A stretch of DNA of 64,000 nucleotides from Chrysomallon squamiferum. Taxonomy: Eukaryota; Mollusca; Gastropoda; Neomphalida; Peltospiridae. Within the stretch, counting starts at the first letter, position 1; every line of letters starts with the position of its first letter. The stretch lies in assembly GCA_012295275.1 (NCBI GenBank), contig CM022679.1, positions 17,622,342 to 17,686,341 on the forward strand, given 5' to 3'. The notes below the pieces were generated by a model. That model saw only the letters and a list, made by a program, of their open reading frames with translations, did not search any database and was not told where the DNA came from. Made by a program: the position numbers and the translations under genes. Positions 31,064 to 44,200 of this stretch are shown in pieces.

Positions 31064-32435
31064 ATGGGTTTACATATTGCTCGATGTCATTGTGGAACTA
31101 TGAATGGTCAAGAAGAAAAGCCAGGCATCAGTAACAACAGTGGAATTTATCATGAACGACAACAGAAGGAGCTGTGTGCAATGCATGCATTGAACAATCT
31201 CTTTCAAGTGCAAGGGGCTTTCACAAAGAAGGATCTAGATGAACTATGCAACAAGTGAGACTTTTTAATAATAAATCTTTAAGGTATTATCCAATTTTGT
31301 GCAGTTGAAGGTTCTTTTCTTTATAATTTTCTTTATTTTTTTATTTAAAATATATGTAGATATGTAAGTGTTTATATTAAATATTACATATTACACACAC
31401 ACACATATTCTTTAATATATACTGTTTTGTACTTTTACTTCTTCACCATCAGACATCTAATTTTTAATTTAATTTTAGCCAAAAAATCAGTTATAAACAA
31501 TGCCTCTAAAAACAATATCCAGAGGTGGTAATTAACATTATATATGATGAGTGTTTATTTTAAGTTTCTTTAGATTCATATTAATAAACAAAAATTAGCA
31601 TTCGCAACAGATTATCACCTGAAGCATTCTTCAACCCCCATCGCAGCATCCTTGGTCTGGGCAACTATGATGTTAATGTAATTATGGCAGCTTTACAGAA
31701 GAAGGGATATGATACTATCTGGTTTGACAAGAGAAAGTAAGAAAAAATATATTTGTTTTAGCCACTAATGACATTTAATGAAGTTTAATGTTGTAAATCT
31801 TAATACACAAAATGTATGAGTTTTAAGGTTGTAGAAGGACATTTTTTTTATTTTCAAGTGCTCATGTAGTACATGAGACAATATTGATATAAATATACAT
31901 TACTAATATAATGTTTTTAATGTAGATATACTATGGAAACAAAATAAGAGAAAACTAAAAATTTCAGTTGTAATGTACAGAAATATTTTCACTTTGAAGG
32001 ACATTAAACTTTATTTACAATTTGTATTACAGGAGTATAGATTGTCTTCAATTTGAAAATATCATGGGCTTTATACTGAACATCCCAACTGAATATAAAT
32101 GGGGCTTTGTGAGGCTCCCCATTAATCGTAAACACTGGATCTCTATAAAATGTATTAATAATCAGTATGTTAATCTTGACTCTAAACTTGACTGTCCAGA
32201 AGTGATTGGTGACTCTGCAGCACTCAAGGAATTTCTCCATACACAGCTAATGGACAGTGACAAGGAACTGCTGTTGGTGGTGACACAGGAAGTGGGTGAG
32301 ACAGGAGCTTGGAGAAAGGAATGTTGTATGTTCCCACCGTTAGCAACAGCTGAGGCTATATGTGATTCTGAGGCTGGCATTTCCAATGGATCCATAAAAC
32401 AGAAATCTCAGGAACATTTTCCAAGCTCAATTTGA
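31064..32435 (+). CDS. Josephin-domain deubiquitinase (JOSD1/JOSD2-like)
   Basis: Complete 239-aa cysteine protease of the Josephin (MJD) family. Exons: 31064-31254, 31611-31736, 32033-32435, stop TGA at 32433-32435. The catalytic triad is visible: Cys38 in [12 protein letters not shown], His140 in RKHWISI and Asp155 in NLDSKL. The central [13 protein letters not shown] block is typical of JOSD1/2. These enzymes cleave ubiquitin chains; JOSD1 acts at the plasma membrane and JOSD2 in the cytosol. The C-terminal [11 protein letters not shown] resembles JOSD2 slightly more than JOSD1, so it may be the pre-duplication orthologue of both. After that motif comes a tail of about 45 residues not seen in the vertebrate proteins, which end near here. 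The N-terminus has a Cys/His cluster (CHC) of unknown meaning. It is divergent from GTPBP1. Confidence 0.93.
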
Positions 32436-35400
32436 TAATTAAATAATTCATGTAATTCTGTATGCATGAGTGTAGATACTTCATTGCTTATTAGGTCAAC
32501 TAAAATACAAACATTAACATGTATATATAATTTGTAATACACATGCACAGTGACAAAAAATTTCATGACATCAGATATTTCATAATGCCATTTACAAGAT
32601 TACTAGATAAACAGCTGTCATTGTCTAAAGTCATACTGTAAGAAGAAAATATTGTCTCCTGTATTTATTATTCTTTCAACTTTTCTAATTTACTTGGTGT
32701 TTTCATTTATTAAGTCACATAAATATGTTAAAAATATTTTGATTTTTATACCTTTATTTTGTAGAAATTGAAGTTGCAAACAAACAGAAAATGCCATTTT
32801 AGTATTCAAAGCTATTAAGTGGCACTTAATGGGTTAACTCATATAAATTATAATTTCTTTTAATTTTTCTTTCTGCAGCTGGATTGCAAACTTACTATAC
32901 TGAAATAATTCTTAAGTAAAAGTATTGAAAATATTATATATTTCTATTTAAAATATAATTTCTGTTATCAAATAAAATTGTTAAGTATTCACAGTTTTTA
33001 AGTATATTCAATAATTTGATTATTTTCCTTTCAAATTTAGCTGAATGTTTATAACTACATATTAATGATTTACTGGATTATTAAAACTAAATGTTAATGA
33101 TTCACATTTGTTTTATTGAAATTCAGTCACTTCACAAAGATAATAATATATTGAAAAATAAATGATATAAGCATATTTGTATTTGCTTTTGCTAGGGCTA
33201 CTTCATAATGCAGACTGTATTGTACATGATTTTCTGAATGTGATTTGTTTTTGTGTATATAATTTTGCCAGTGATACTAGCATATTTTTTATTTTGTACA
33301 TAATTTTGCAAATACTATTTACAACATGTACATTTATTTATTTTTTAAATTTTTTACTTTTTTTGTTAATTTTTAAATCCCGATTTATGTACAAAATATA
33401 ATTTTGACTCAGAATGATCGTGAAATCATTGATTTACTTGTATTATGCAGATTAATATCTTGTATCTGAATGAAATCTTGTTCAGTAGATTTATTTCTTC
33501 ATTGTTTTTTTTTGTGTTTTTTTTTTACTTATTATTATGTTATAATAATTAAATACTAAAATTCAAATTAATATTCAGTTTTTCTTATACAAATCTTTCA
33601 GTTTTAATCCTCGGTTTAAAATGACATGACATATATACTGCCATAGGGCAGACAATGATACTGTTTGAAATTGGTTATATTAACAGAGATTACACTTCTT
33701 CAATTCATTAATATCAAAGTAACTAGTAAATATATTCTAGATTTGTTTTTAATGTTGAAATATGTATTCACATTCATTTCTCATATTTACATAGTTGTCA
33801 TATTTTTTCCAATAATTTTATGTATACATTAATAATATATAGATGTATATAATGCATTGTAAATAATAATAAAAGCTATGTGTAAAGATATAAAGTGCTG
33901 TTTACTAAATATGTTTTCAATATCATGTTTTAAGATATTTAAAATGTTGTTAAGTTTTAGATGATTTTTAATGTGAATCTGTCTAGTGCCGGTCATTGTT
34001 TGATATTTTTCATCAACTAAATGGCCATGGAAAGGATGGCATAAACTTGAATTTTGGTATCTAAATTGATATATATATAGAACAAAGAAAGAAAAGATAG
34101 TCAGATGAAAAAATTACTCATCAATCAATGTTGATTAACTTGTTTTAAAAATTTTAATAAAAATATATGCAGTAACTCTCAAAAGAGCTTTTCAGACAAA
34201 ATAAAACTGTACTAGTGTGACTGTTCTGAATAACTGTCTTTTTATATTGTTTACAAGTTGAATGCTGTCATGATATAAAATAAAAATGGAAAATATTTAT
34301 TTAGCACTTCCAATTTTAATAATGACAATGTTTATAAAAAAAAAAAGAAAAAAAAAAGAAGTAGGATGATTATAAAGATTCTCTTAGCTTTGACAGATCA
34401 TTAAAAATACATAAATTGGCATTTGTTGAGAGACCCTCCCTTCTTTTGTTAATCTGTTGGACTATTTTGATAGAATTATGTTCAAATTAATAATTTTTCC
34501 ACATCACTCAGTAAATAGCATATAAAATACATTATGCTACAGTGGGTAATAAAATAAACATTATAAAGTGACATAAAATATAACCCAGTCAGTGTACAAT
34601 AACAGTGACACAAAATGTTAATGAATGATGTAATGACATACAGTGCATTATTTAAATGCATACTTCTTACTGCTTTTTCCCCCATACATCACCAGGTTGC
34701 AGTAAAACATAGCATTTTTGTTTACCCATAATCATCAGTTGGCAGTACAACATAGCTTTTTTGTTTACATCATTCACAGATCTTAATAGTAAAAGCGATT
34801 GATGCATGTTTGAGTATATGAAATAACTTCTGCAGTAGATATACATCATATTTTAATTAGCCGTTAATAAACTATGTATATTTACACTGGGCTTGTGTTA
34901 ATCTAGGAAAACAAAATGATGAATTTAGTTGTAGTGTTTTTGAAAAACGAAGGCTATGATATGTATAAACAAGCAGTTCATTTTGGCTGTGAAAATAAAT
35001 GTATCATAAATTGTTATATCTATAAATCTTGCTGAATCATGAAGCTTTTTTTTTATCAAATATTTCTACTTGATATCCACGTTTGTGAATAAGTACATAG
35101 ATTAAATAATTTTCTATAATGAGATTACTTCAATTTAGTTATATTAGAAATAACATTTCATTTAGTTGGTATATTTTTAGTTAAACATTTACTTGCATGT
35201 ATAGATTGGAAGTAAGTCAAAGGTGATAAAAAAATTAAGAGTCTTGTGATTTTGTGCAATAAAACAGTGTTAACTGTAAAATCAGTCAAACCAAAGCATC
35301 AGTTTCTAGAAAGTTTTCTTGTTTTATCAGTTCTCTTTAGTATTTACAGTGAATATATAAAAGTAACTTATATTTAAAGAAAATAAACAAATAACAATTG

Positions 35401-36956
35401 TTCAGACAAATGTAAAATGTCCACTAAAATATAAAACAATAAATACTTTCACAGTGTTAGTCATTTATTTATTTTCTGATCTAGTTCTTTGTTTTGAAAA
35501 AAACAACTTTTTACATTATTATTATTATTTTTTAAAATAATTTTCCATTTAAATATGAACATTGTATTTTTATATTATATATTAAAGATATTCATAGATT
35601 TCAGATTTGATGTCTTTTCAACAATGGTTGTGAAAATTACTAAAACATGCAGATCATTAAAGATAAAAAATTTAACTGAATATACATTGTGTCACTATTT
35701 GTTTGACCTTTGTTTACACGAATCATGTTATTGTTGTTTATAACAGTATTGAATATATGAATACAAGTTTACTTGGAGAAAGACTGTTATTTTCATTCAT
35801 GTTTCATTGATAATCTGTGATATTATTTGAAATATTTAATAAAAATTATTATCATTCATCATTCAGTGTCTGATAGGAAATTACTCAAACTGGTATAGTA
35901 TTTAATCAAAAGATGTTTTACAGTGATATACATCTTCTATTTTTTAAATGATAGTATTTTGTTTGTTGCATTTTGAATAGCTGGTCCAAAATAAAAGTAC
36001 CTTAGTTAAAAGATAGCTGAAGTTAAAGCAACTGTCAATCTAAATTAATTTGATTAAACACCTAAGGTTAGGTGAGGATCTGTGATGGGATTTTAATGTT
36101 AGCCACAATTATATTAGATATCTTCAAGTATTACATAATAGCAGGTTTTTAAACTAGATATTAATTTAGTGATCGTTTTTACCAAGCTGTTTGATAACAT
36201 AATTATTTATTGTCACAGTTCAGTGTGTATACCCATTAGATAAATGTTATCAGTGGACATTACCATGAGCTGCAGCTCAGAGTACAGATTTGTCTCCAGT
36301 CAAAATACTTTAATGCTTGAACATTTGTTTCATGGAGATTTTTGTCTTTGTATTCTCAGTGTTTTATTTTTAACTCCCATTATTTATAAATTTTATTTTT
36401 CGTGGTTTTTTTTTTTTTTTTTTATCATTTTTCTTTTTCTTTTGTTTTAATGGGAATAAAAGAGGAGATTTTTATTATTATTTCTAAAGATATATTATTT
36501 TTAGCTAGTTTTTCTTTCTGTCTTGATTAAATTATTTCTCATAACTGAAATTTTAGCCGATTTGGCTTGTTTTTGTTTTTTTCTTCATATTATTTGTGTA
36601 ATACATAACCTTTTGATATATAAGAAGACAGAAATTTCATTTATTTTTCTAGTTCCAGTACAAAGCCCTGTAAAATATGGGTATTCAAAGCCAAAGATAA
36701 AGCAGGAAATGTTTCTTGAAGGCAGCTTCAGTTTATAAAGTCATGTATAACTGCACATTTAGTTTTGTAAAATTAATGTTATTTCATTACTATGTAGACA
36801 TTGTTTTATTCATAAAGGATATTCATTATGCATGGTATTGTTCAATATCATAAAATAAATCACCAAATTACTCAAAATAACTTTGTTTTTGTTATGTCAT
36901 CCTTTCACACTTGTTTTATCCTAAATCTAATGTAAATGTTTTCACTGACCCACAGT
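32436..36956. other. Gene-free AT-rich region downstream of JOSD
   Basis: About 4.5 kb with no supported coding region. The JOSD 3' UTR should occupy its first part. Open frames here are short and rich in Phe/Ile/Leu/Tyr, as expected of AT-rich noncoding DNA. Poly(T) and poly(A) runs are present; no transposon was recognised. Confidence 0.6.
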
Positions 36957-36964
36957 TTACAACT

Positions 36965-37704
36965 CGGTGATTTTCAACCAGTGTGCTGCAAGATCTTCCT
37001 AAGTGTGATACAAAATTTTGTAGAAAAAGAAAATCCAAATCTCATTCATACCCATTGCTTTCTAAATAGAGAAGTTCTTGTTTCAAAAATATTGCAGGAA
37101 GAATTAAAGGTTGTGTTAGATCAAGTTACTGGAATGGTCAATTATATAAAAAGTAGGCGATTGAAGTCATGATTATTTGAACAACTGTGCAAAGAGATGG
37201 ACTCTCAGCATGTTAAGTTAATAGTGCACACCTTGCTGGCTGTTGAAAGGCAAAGTACTAAATCGTGTTCACGAACTGCACAAGGAATTACTATAATTTT
37301 TTTTCTCCAGGAAAAGCAGGAAAAATTCAGTGAATACCTTAGTTGAGAATTTTGGATGTCTAAAATGGAATACCTAACAGAAATATTTAGTGAACTAAAT
37401 AAAACAAACAGTAATATGCAAGGTAAAAACGAAAATATTCTCGCTTCAACAGACAAGTTAGTTGCCCTCAAAAAGAAAAATGTGATTTGGAAAAAAAGAG
37501 CAATTGCTGGCAATCCTGATATGTTCCCTTTACTGCGTTCTACCTGTGTTAGAGAAATGATCCCTGTTGTGTTTATTCATCTGACAGCCCTGGATGAAAG
37601 CATCTTATTCATGTGTATTTTTCATATATATTTAACTAGGCGTGCTGCTATGTTTTCATGTGTTCCAAGGTGTGCTTTTGGCAAAAAAAGGTTGAGAACC
37701 ACTG
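36965..37704 (+). mobile_element. hAT DNA transposon, internally deleted, with 8-bp target duplication
   Basis: A perfect 8-bp direct repeat TTACAACT flanks the element (36957-36964 and 37705-37712). The terminal inverted repeats are CGGTGATTTTCAACC on the left and CAGTGGTTCTCAACC (reverse complement of the right end), matching at 12 of 15. Inside, plus-strand frames keep decayed pieces of a ZBED/SCAND3-like hAT transposase: HTHCFLNREVLVSKILQEEL, then MVNYIKSR, then after stops SELNKTNSNMQGKNENILAS. The pieces are in the expected order but interrupted by stops and shortened, so the copy is dead. Confidence 0.93.
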
Positions 37705-37712
37705 TTACAACT

Positions 37713-40700
37713 GAATATATAAAATATTTTTAAATATTTTTATTTCATTTGTATTACATAAGTCAGTGTAGCAAGAAATAGATTTTTAAAAATCTAGTCA
37801 TTCTTTAGAATATGTTGCACAATTAAAATTTGTTCTTACAAGAAAAGTCATGTACATACATTTAAGGAACATAAACTGAAGTAACAGAAAATAATTTGTT
37901 CTTGAAATGAAATAGGTAAGTGTATCACATATTTTTATTTAACTGCAAACAATTAAAATGTCTGCTCCAAATCACACTGCTATTTAATGATTTCTAAGTC
38001 TATAACATTAATAATTCTAAATAAAACGAATAAAACTAATACATTTTTATTGTTCATTAACATCAAATAATTATGAGTAGATATAGTCCAGTAATATGGT
38101 CCTGTTATTAATGATAACCACATTATATATTTATTATAATTTGATGAATCTAATTCAAGAATATTTTCTTCATTCTTCTTAAAACATATAGTGAAAATCT
38201 TTCAAAATGATAATGCTTATACTAAAAATATTCAGGTTTGACATTACAATTTTATTCATTTATTTATTTTTATTTTATTATTATTACTTTTTTCAATATA
38301 CTTATTTTTCTTTAGTTAAAGTGAAAATCAAAATGTAACACATACTGATGATTATAAAATTATATAATTTAGACAAACATGTCATGATTTCAGAATCCAT
38401 TTATACTTTACAATTAAAACAAAAAGAGAAAATCATGAAATTCCCCATACAAATATACTGATTATTTATAACATATACAAATACATATGTTAAATTACAT
38501 AAAACAAATATTGCACAATAGGAATATTTTCAACTTTCAATGATTTACAAAATGTGCATCAGAACAATAAAAACTTTCTTGTAATAGAAATTGCAGTTAT
38601 TTCAAAAACATAACAATTATTAAACAATTACTGATGAAAAAAAAAAATAATAATAATAACTAATAAATAAAGAAAACAATATTAAAAAAAATTCCTGCAA
38701 TTTACAATAGTTAAAATTATGCAAACATTTGTGCAAAAATTAACAACCAGTATGTTTCCATGTTAATATAAAAGTAAATGATAATTATGTTTTTGTTAAC
38801 ATTTTGGTCAAATTGTAAAAGCATTTTACAGGCACAAAGTAAGAAAAATGAATCCCATTAATCATTTGCATGTTTATATCAAAACAATCATTATACAGAC
38901 AATTGTATTAAACATACACTAACATTTAACATCATTCAGTCTGTCATTACTATAGAGGAAATTGAAAAAAAAAAAATCCCTATGCCTGTCAGTAATTTTA
39001 CTATAATGAAATAGAAACAGATAAATAAAATTAATGTACAAAAGCTTGTTATTTTCCTGACAAAATAATCAGTTTGAGGTCCTTTTTAATGTTCACATAA
39101 TTAACAGAGACATGAATAATGTCTACCAAATAATCAAGAGACTACATCTGTAGAAATACTTATATCCAATTTGTTAGTCAAGTGTAAATGATAAAATGGT
39201 TAGTCAACTTAGCAAACCACATAATGAAAATATGAAAATCATGATTTAAAGACCCACTGTTCCGAGATGAAACTAGCAGAAAATATAATAGGCACTGTGT
39301 TTAATTCATGTATGACATTAAAAGTTAAACAAAATACGTAGCTGAGATGCATCTTGGAACAAGCAACATCAAAAAACCTACTACAAACAAATACTTATGA
39401 TAATAAAAATAGGATAACAATAAATAAAAATGTAAGTACATGAAATTTAACTAAACTGTATTTACTGATTTAAATATTTTCATTCTTGTTTCATTTTGTT
39501 CAAAGATAAAACATATTCACAAATTTACTCACAACCAAAGAGCAGATTCATCTAAACAGCCAACAACAAATCAGAACTGAATATAAAATAATTTAAATAT
39601 GTCTCCTTCAGACTTGCTGCATTGCTCGTAAAGTATTCTGTAAGTAATAAAATAGCACAAATTTTCTGAAATATCAATTGTAATTATGTATAAATATGGT
39701 TAATTATGTAAATTATTATGACAAATTATTTTCTGGCAATAAAATGGCACTGAAATACATTTATGATATGTAGCAAAGTTGGTTTTATAAACAAAAAAAT
39801 ATCATCTTTCTGGAAAATAATATAACTGACAATGTAAATAACTTCATTATTACAGGATATTTTGTTAACCTTTGGTTGAGCATCCAAAAAGCTAATTATT
39901 TTTATTTTTTAACCTTCCAAACTAGTCATTTATTTCCTTATGTGTACCAGTCTTTTATAATAATAAAATGACAAAACAGACATTTTCTGTTACAATTACT
40001 TCATGTTGTATAGATATGTTAGAATACCTTTTGATAAACTTGTTTATTACATTCTCATTTTATCAGGGGCTTTTTTTTTTTCTTGTTTTGTTTCCCAAAT
40101 ATGTTTGTTTGTTGTTTGTAAATTTTAATGAAACGACACCATAACAAACAATGTCAGGTTCCAGGCATCACCAAATTGTTATTATTTTGTCACGGTCCAT
40201 TATTAATACTAAGATGGTTCTATAAACAAATAATACATGTATCAAGGCCACCAACAGTAGGTACACTTTAAAATGTATTCAAATTAGTGAATATATGTTT
40301 CATTCCCTTTTATTTGTTTTTTTTAGTGCTGATTTAAAAAAGTAATATTTTCAATTTTCTTAAACAGTGATAAAAACATTCATTATAAATGAAAATGATC
40401 TGAGAATAAAAATGTAATTGGTTTATTTATATATCTAAAACAAATTATTTTACAAAAGAATGACAAAATATTTCTGGAATGATTGTAAGTAAATATTTCT
40501 TATTACTGACAAAAACCCTTGGATTAAATATATTTTTTTAAATATAATATTTCTTTTCAAAAACAGAAACTTAAATAACAATTTATTTTATGTTCACATC
40601 AATGTTTTAGTTCCTATGTGTATTAGCAATGGGCTTAAATAAAAATAATTACTACTGGGGAATGAAAAAAGGTTATTGATATCATTTGAAAATAACATTT

Positions 40701-41271
40701 AAAGTAATTTTATATCACTTCATATTACAATGAACATTTACTAAGTACATGATTCTATGTTATTTAATCAGTAACAGTTAATACAACATCATGATTCTTT
40801 TGCTGGACCAAATGTATGTCATTTTTATGTATACTGTTATAATAAAGAATAACAATCATTCTTAAAATACAAAAATATGTGAAAATATACAGGCTAACAC
40901 TCAGGCCATAGTATGTCCTGTAACAATAAAGTATCATAATTATTATTAAAAGCTACACATTTTCATTTATAAATTACTGAACTGAGAAATATTACAATCC
41001 ACATAATTAACATACTGATCATAATGGCCATTAAATATATTTATTTATGATAATAATTACTAACAACATATCTTCATATATCAATCACTGAACCAGTAAA
41101 CTGTAAACTAAATAATATCTTTGTAAAATTCTGATCATACAATATTGTGATAATAAACCATTGTGATTGATCATCATATAAAATATACTCTTGAAGGTCA
41201 GACAGTGACTGTACACTATGTAAAATCCACACTGTAGTCTATGTGTATTGACATGACAGTATGAAGTCAAG
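37713..41271. other. Gene-free AT-rich region downstream of SNX29
   Basis: About 3.6 kb with no supported coding sequence. JOSD and SNX29 converge on the region 32436-41271. The part next to 41272 is expected to be SNX29 3' UTR. No transposon ends or RNA genes were recognised. Confidence 0.55.
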
Positions 41272-44200
41272 TCATAAGCCATTGTAGTCTGCAGAGGTAG
41301 ACGGAACTTCACTCAAAGGCTCTGATGATGCAGTTTCGAGAGGACTGCCAGCACGCACGTTGCTTTTTCTTTTACTTTTTTTCCCTGGTTTTTCAGGCTG
41401 ATCACTAATATAAAAAGTAAGAGTAACTGTATTCTCTGAAAATGATGTCATTAACATCAAAATCTGCTTTAAAATAACTAAATTCTTAGATATAAAATTT
41501 ATATTTATTTTTAATATTTTCTTTTTGTAGAAGAATTTTGCATGTGCTTCTATGCATAAGAAGCTGTAAAGACATAACTGTTAAACATGATTGATAATTT
41601 TACAATATTCATATTTTTAATAATTTTTGGTAAAATGTTTGTGAATTGGATTTTGTTATCCAGAGGAAACTAATAGCAACTCACCAGAAAAAAGGAATTA
41701 TTTTTGACAAGTCTTCCTTGTTGACATTAGTGGCCAACTCTGGATTTTTCTCAACAAGCAAATTGATGACATGACGAAGATAGTTCTGTAAAATTCTGCG
41801 TCTAAACTCCACAATTTTAGCATCCTACAAGCAATTATTTTTAATAATCAACAAAAATAATAATTTTGTTCATTTACAACATTTTTTAACATTAATAAGG
41901 ATCCTTAAAGTTAAAACTATAAAACATTTGATGTCAGAGCCATTTTCATTAAATTCATTTCATTAAGAAGCCATGACTGATCAAATAAAACTGAACACAA
42001 AAAAAAAAATTTTTTTGTATGTATACCTTTTTACCAAAGTTTTTTTTTGGAGGAAATTCAAATTTTCCAACAACTGGATAAACTTTTTTCAGCTTATTGT
42101 GAAGTTCATGAAACTGACTATATCGACGATAGATGTTCCATTCTTCATCCTTAATTCTTATATAGATCTTTAAAAAAAATATTAACAAACCATATATTAT
42201 TGATTTATTAATTAACATCCTGACATAAAATTAAATGTAATATACAAACTAAGCAATAATTACATGATTTTTTCTAGAAAATAAGTAACAGAATGAAAAA
42301 ACAAATTTTGATTTGAATGTGTTATAATTAATAAATTTATTTATTTGTAAACAGTCGATGAATTTTACCTGGTAAACATGGTGGGAACTGGTGGCTGAAC
42401 CTCTGAGAAATGCTGAAGGAATCCAAATGTTGATGAGAGTTCGAGACTGAATACTAAAATTATAAAATGAAAAACATGGTTCTTATATAGCACAAAAGGA
42501 AAAAAATAAAAATAAAAATAAAAATGTAAATGTAAATGTAACAGTAATAAACTAAATGAAAAACATATAAATACATCAAAACTAAGTAAGACAGTGACAA
42601 AAACATATAAATACTTCAAAACAAAATAAGACAGTGTCAAATATGTTTCATATATATATATATATATATATATGAAAAAATGAAATAAATAGTGAAAAAT
42701 AAAATAAAATAAAATAAGATAAAACAGGACAATTGATAGATAGTTTCATTTACTGAACATTCTTACAGAAATTATTGTTGATAACAGTATAAACCATACA
42801 TTTATCACACAATTAAAGCATTTTTCAGTTGTTAACTAACTGTTGCTTACATAATAGCAGACTGGAATAAAATTATTCAGAAACAAATATTCAAAACAGT
42901 AAAATAAACAAAAACTGACATACTTATCAAATTCACTTGGTGCATTCACCTCTGTAAGTTGATTTTCATGTGGTAACTAATATTTAAAAAAAAAAGAACA
43001 TAATAAAAATTTGAAACAATTTATATCTAATTCTTAAGATAACACAACATTGCATTCATTAAACATTTTTAGACCAGTGGCTTTTTAAACCTTTTTTTTT
43101 TTCAAAACCTGTTTTCAGATAATTTTGAAAGATGGCAGCACTGAATTTTGTACTGGTCACAGAAGTATGATGAATTAGTACATTTAAAACATTTGTATGT
43201 TTATATATATTTAAATACAGATATTTTTACAGTCACCCATGAGGGTGCTACTGCACACACTGAGAATAAATGACTATAGAACATGTAGATGAGTGGCTAA
43301 TAATTAGCTTTAAAGTTATGAACTTCACTGTCAGTAACTACCTGATGCAAACAAAAAAGAAAGGAAATAAAAGGAGAATGTTTTCAATGCTTTATTTAAA
43401 TTCTAAATACTGGCTCAAGAATATTACATTTTTATTATATTGAATGGAATATAGAAACAGCATTACGTTAATTAATATTATTTATATACTGAAAATGTAA
43501 TAGCTGATGTGTATGTCATTACTAAAGATCTTAGAAAATAGTGAATTACTTACTGGTCCCCTCAACTCAATAAGCTCCTGCTTTAATTGACATAGAAGTA
43601 ATTCTTTTACATTCAGCTGACGATGAAGGAGTTCATTAAACTCCATCAGTTCACCATGCATTTCTGCAACCTGTAAGTATATCAGTACATGCATTTGCAC
43701 TTTGTTAAATATTAAGGTGCATGTAAAATAAAAGACTGAAAGCAGCCAGTATGAAAAACTACAAAACATGAATAAGCTTTTAATCAGATAAGTTTCAAGT
43801 GACATAGATTATTATACAGAAACCATATTAAAAACAAAATAGCTGAGCTTTGTGAAAAAATAAATCTTTCATTGTGATGTTATATTCTATTAAAAAAAGC
43901 AGAAAATAGACCTGAATTAATTTCTTTTCATATTCTGAAGCTTCGAAGCTGTAGTCAATATTAGGTTTCTCTGGAGGTATCACTGGCTGGGGCTCATCCA
44001 GCTGAATTCCTAACTTCTCATCTGAAAAATAACAATAAAAATTCTTATCTTAAACTAATATTATCATTATAAGTTCATTTGTTTCTCATGTTGTTTTTTA
44101 TTATAATACAGAAAGAATTTGATAATAATATATCACCTTATACATCCTTCATATAAACAAAATCCTTTCTTGCAAACATAAGTATCAAAAACTGAACTAA

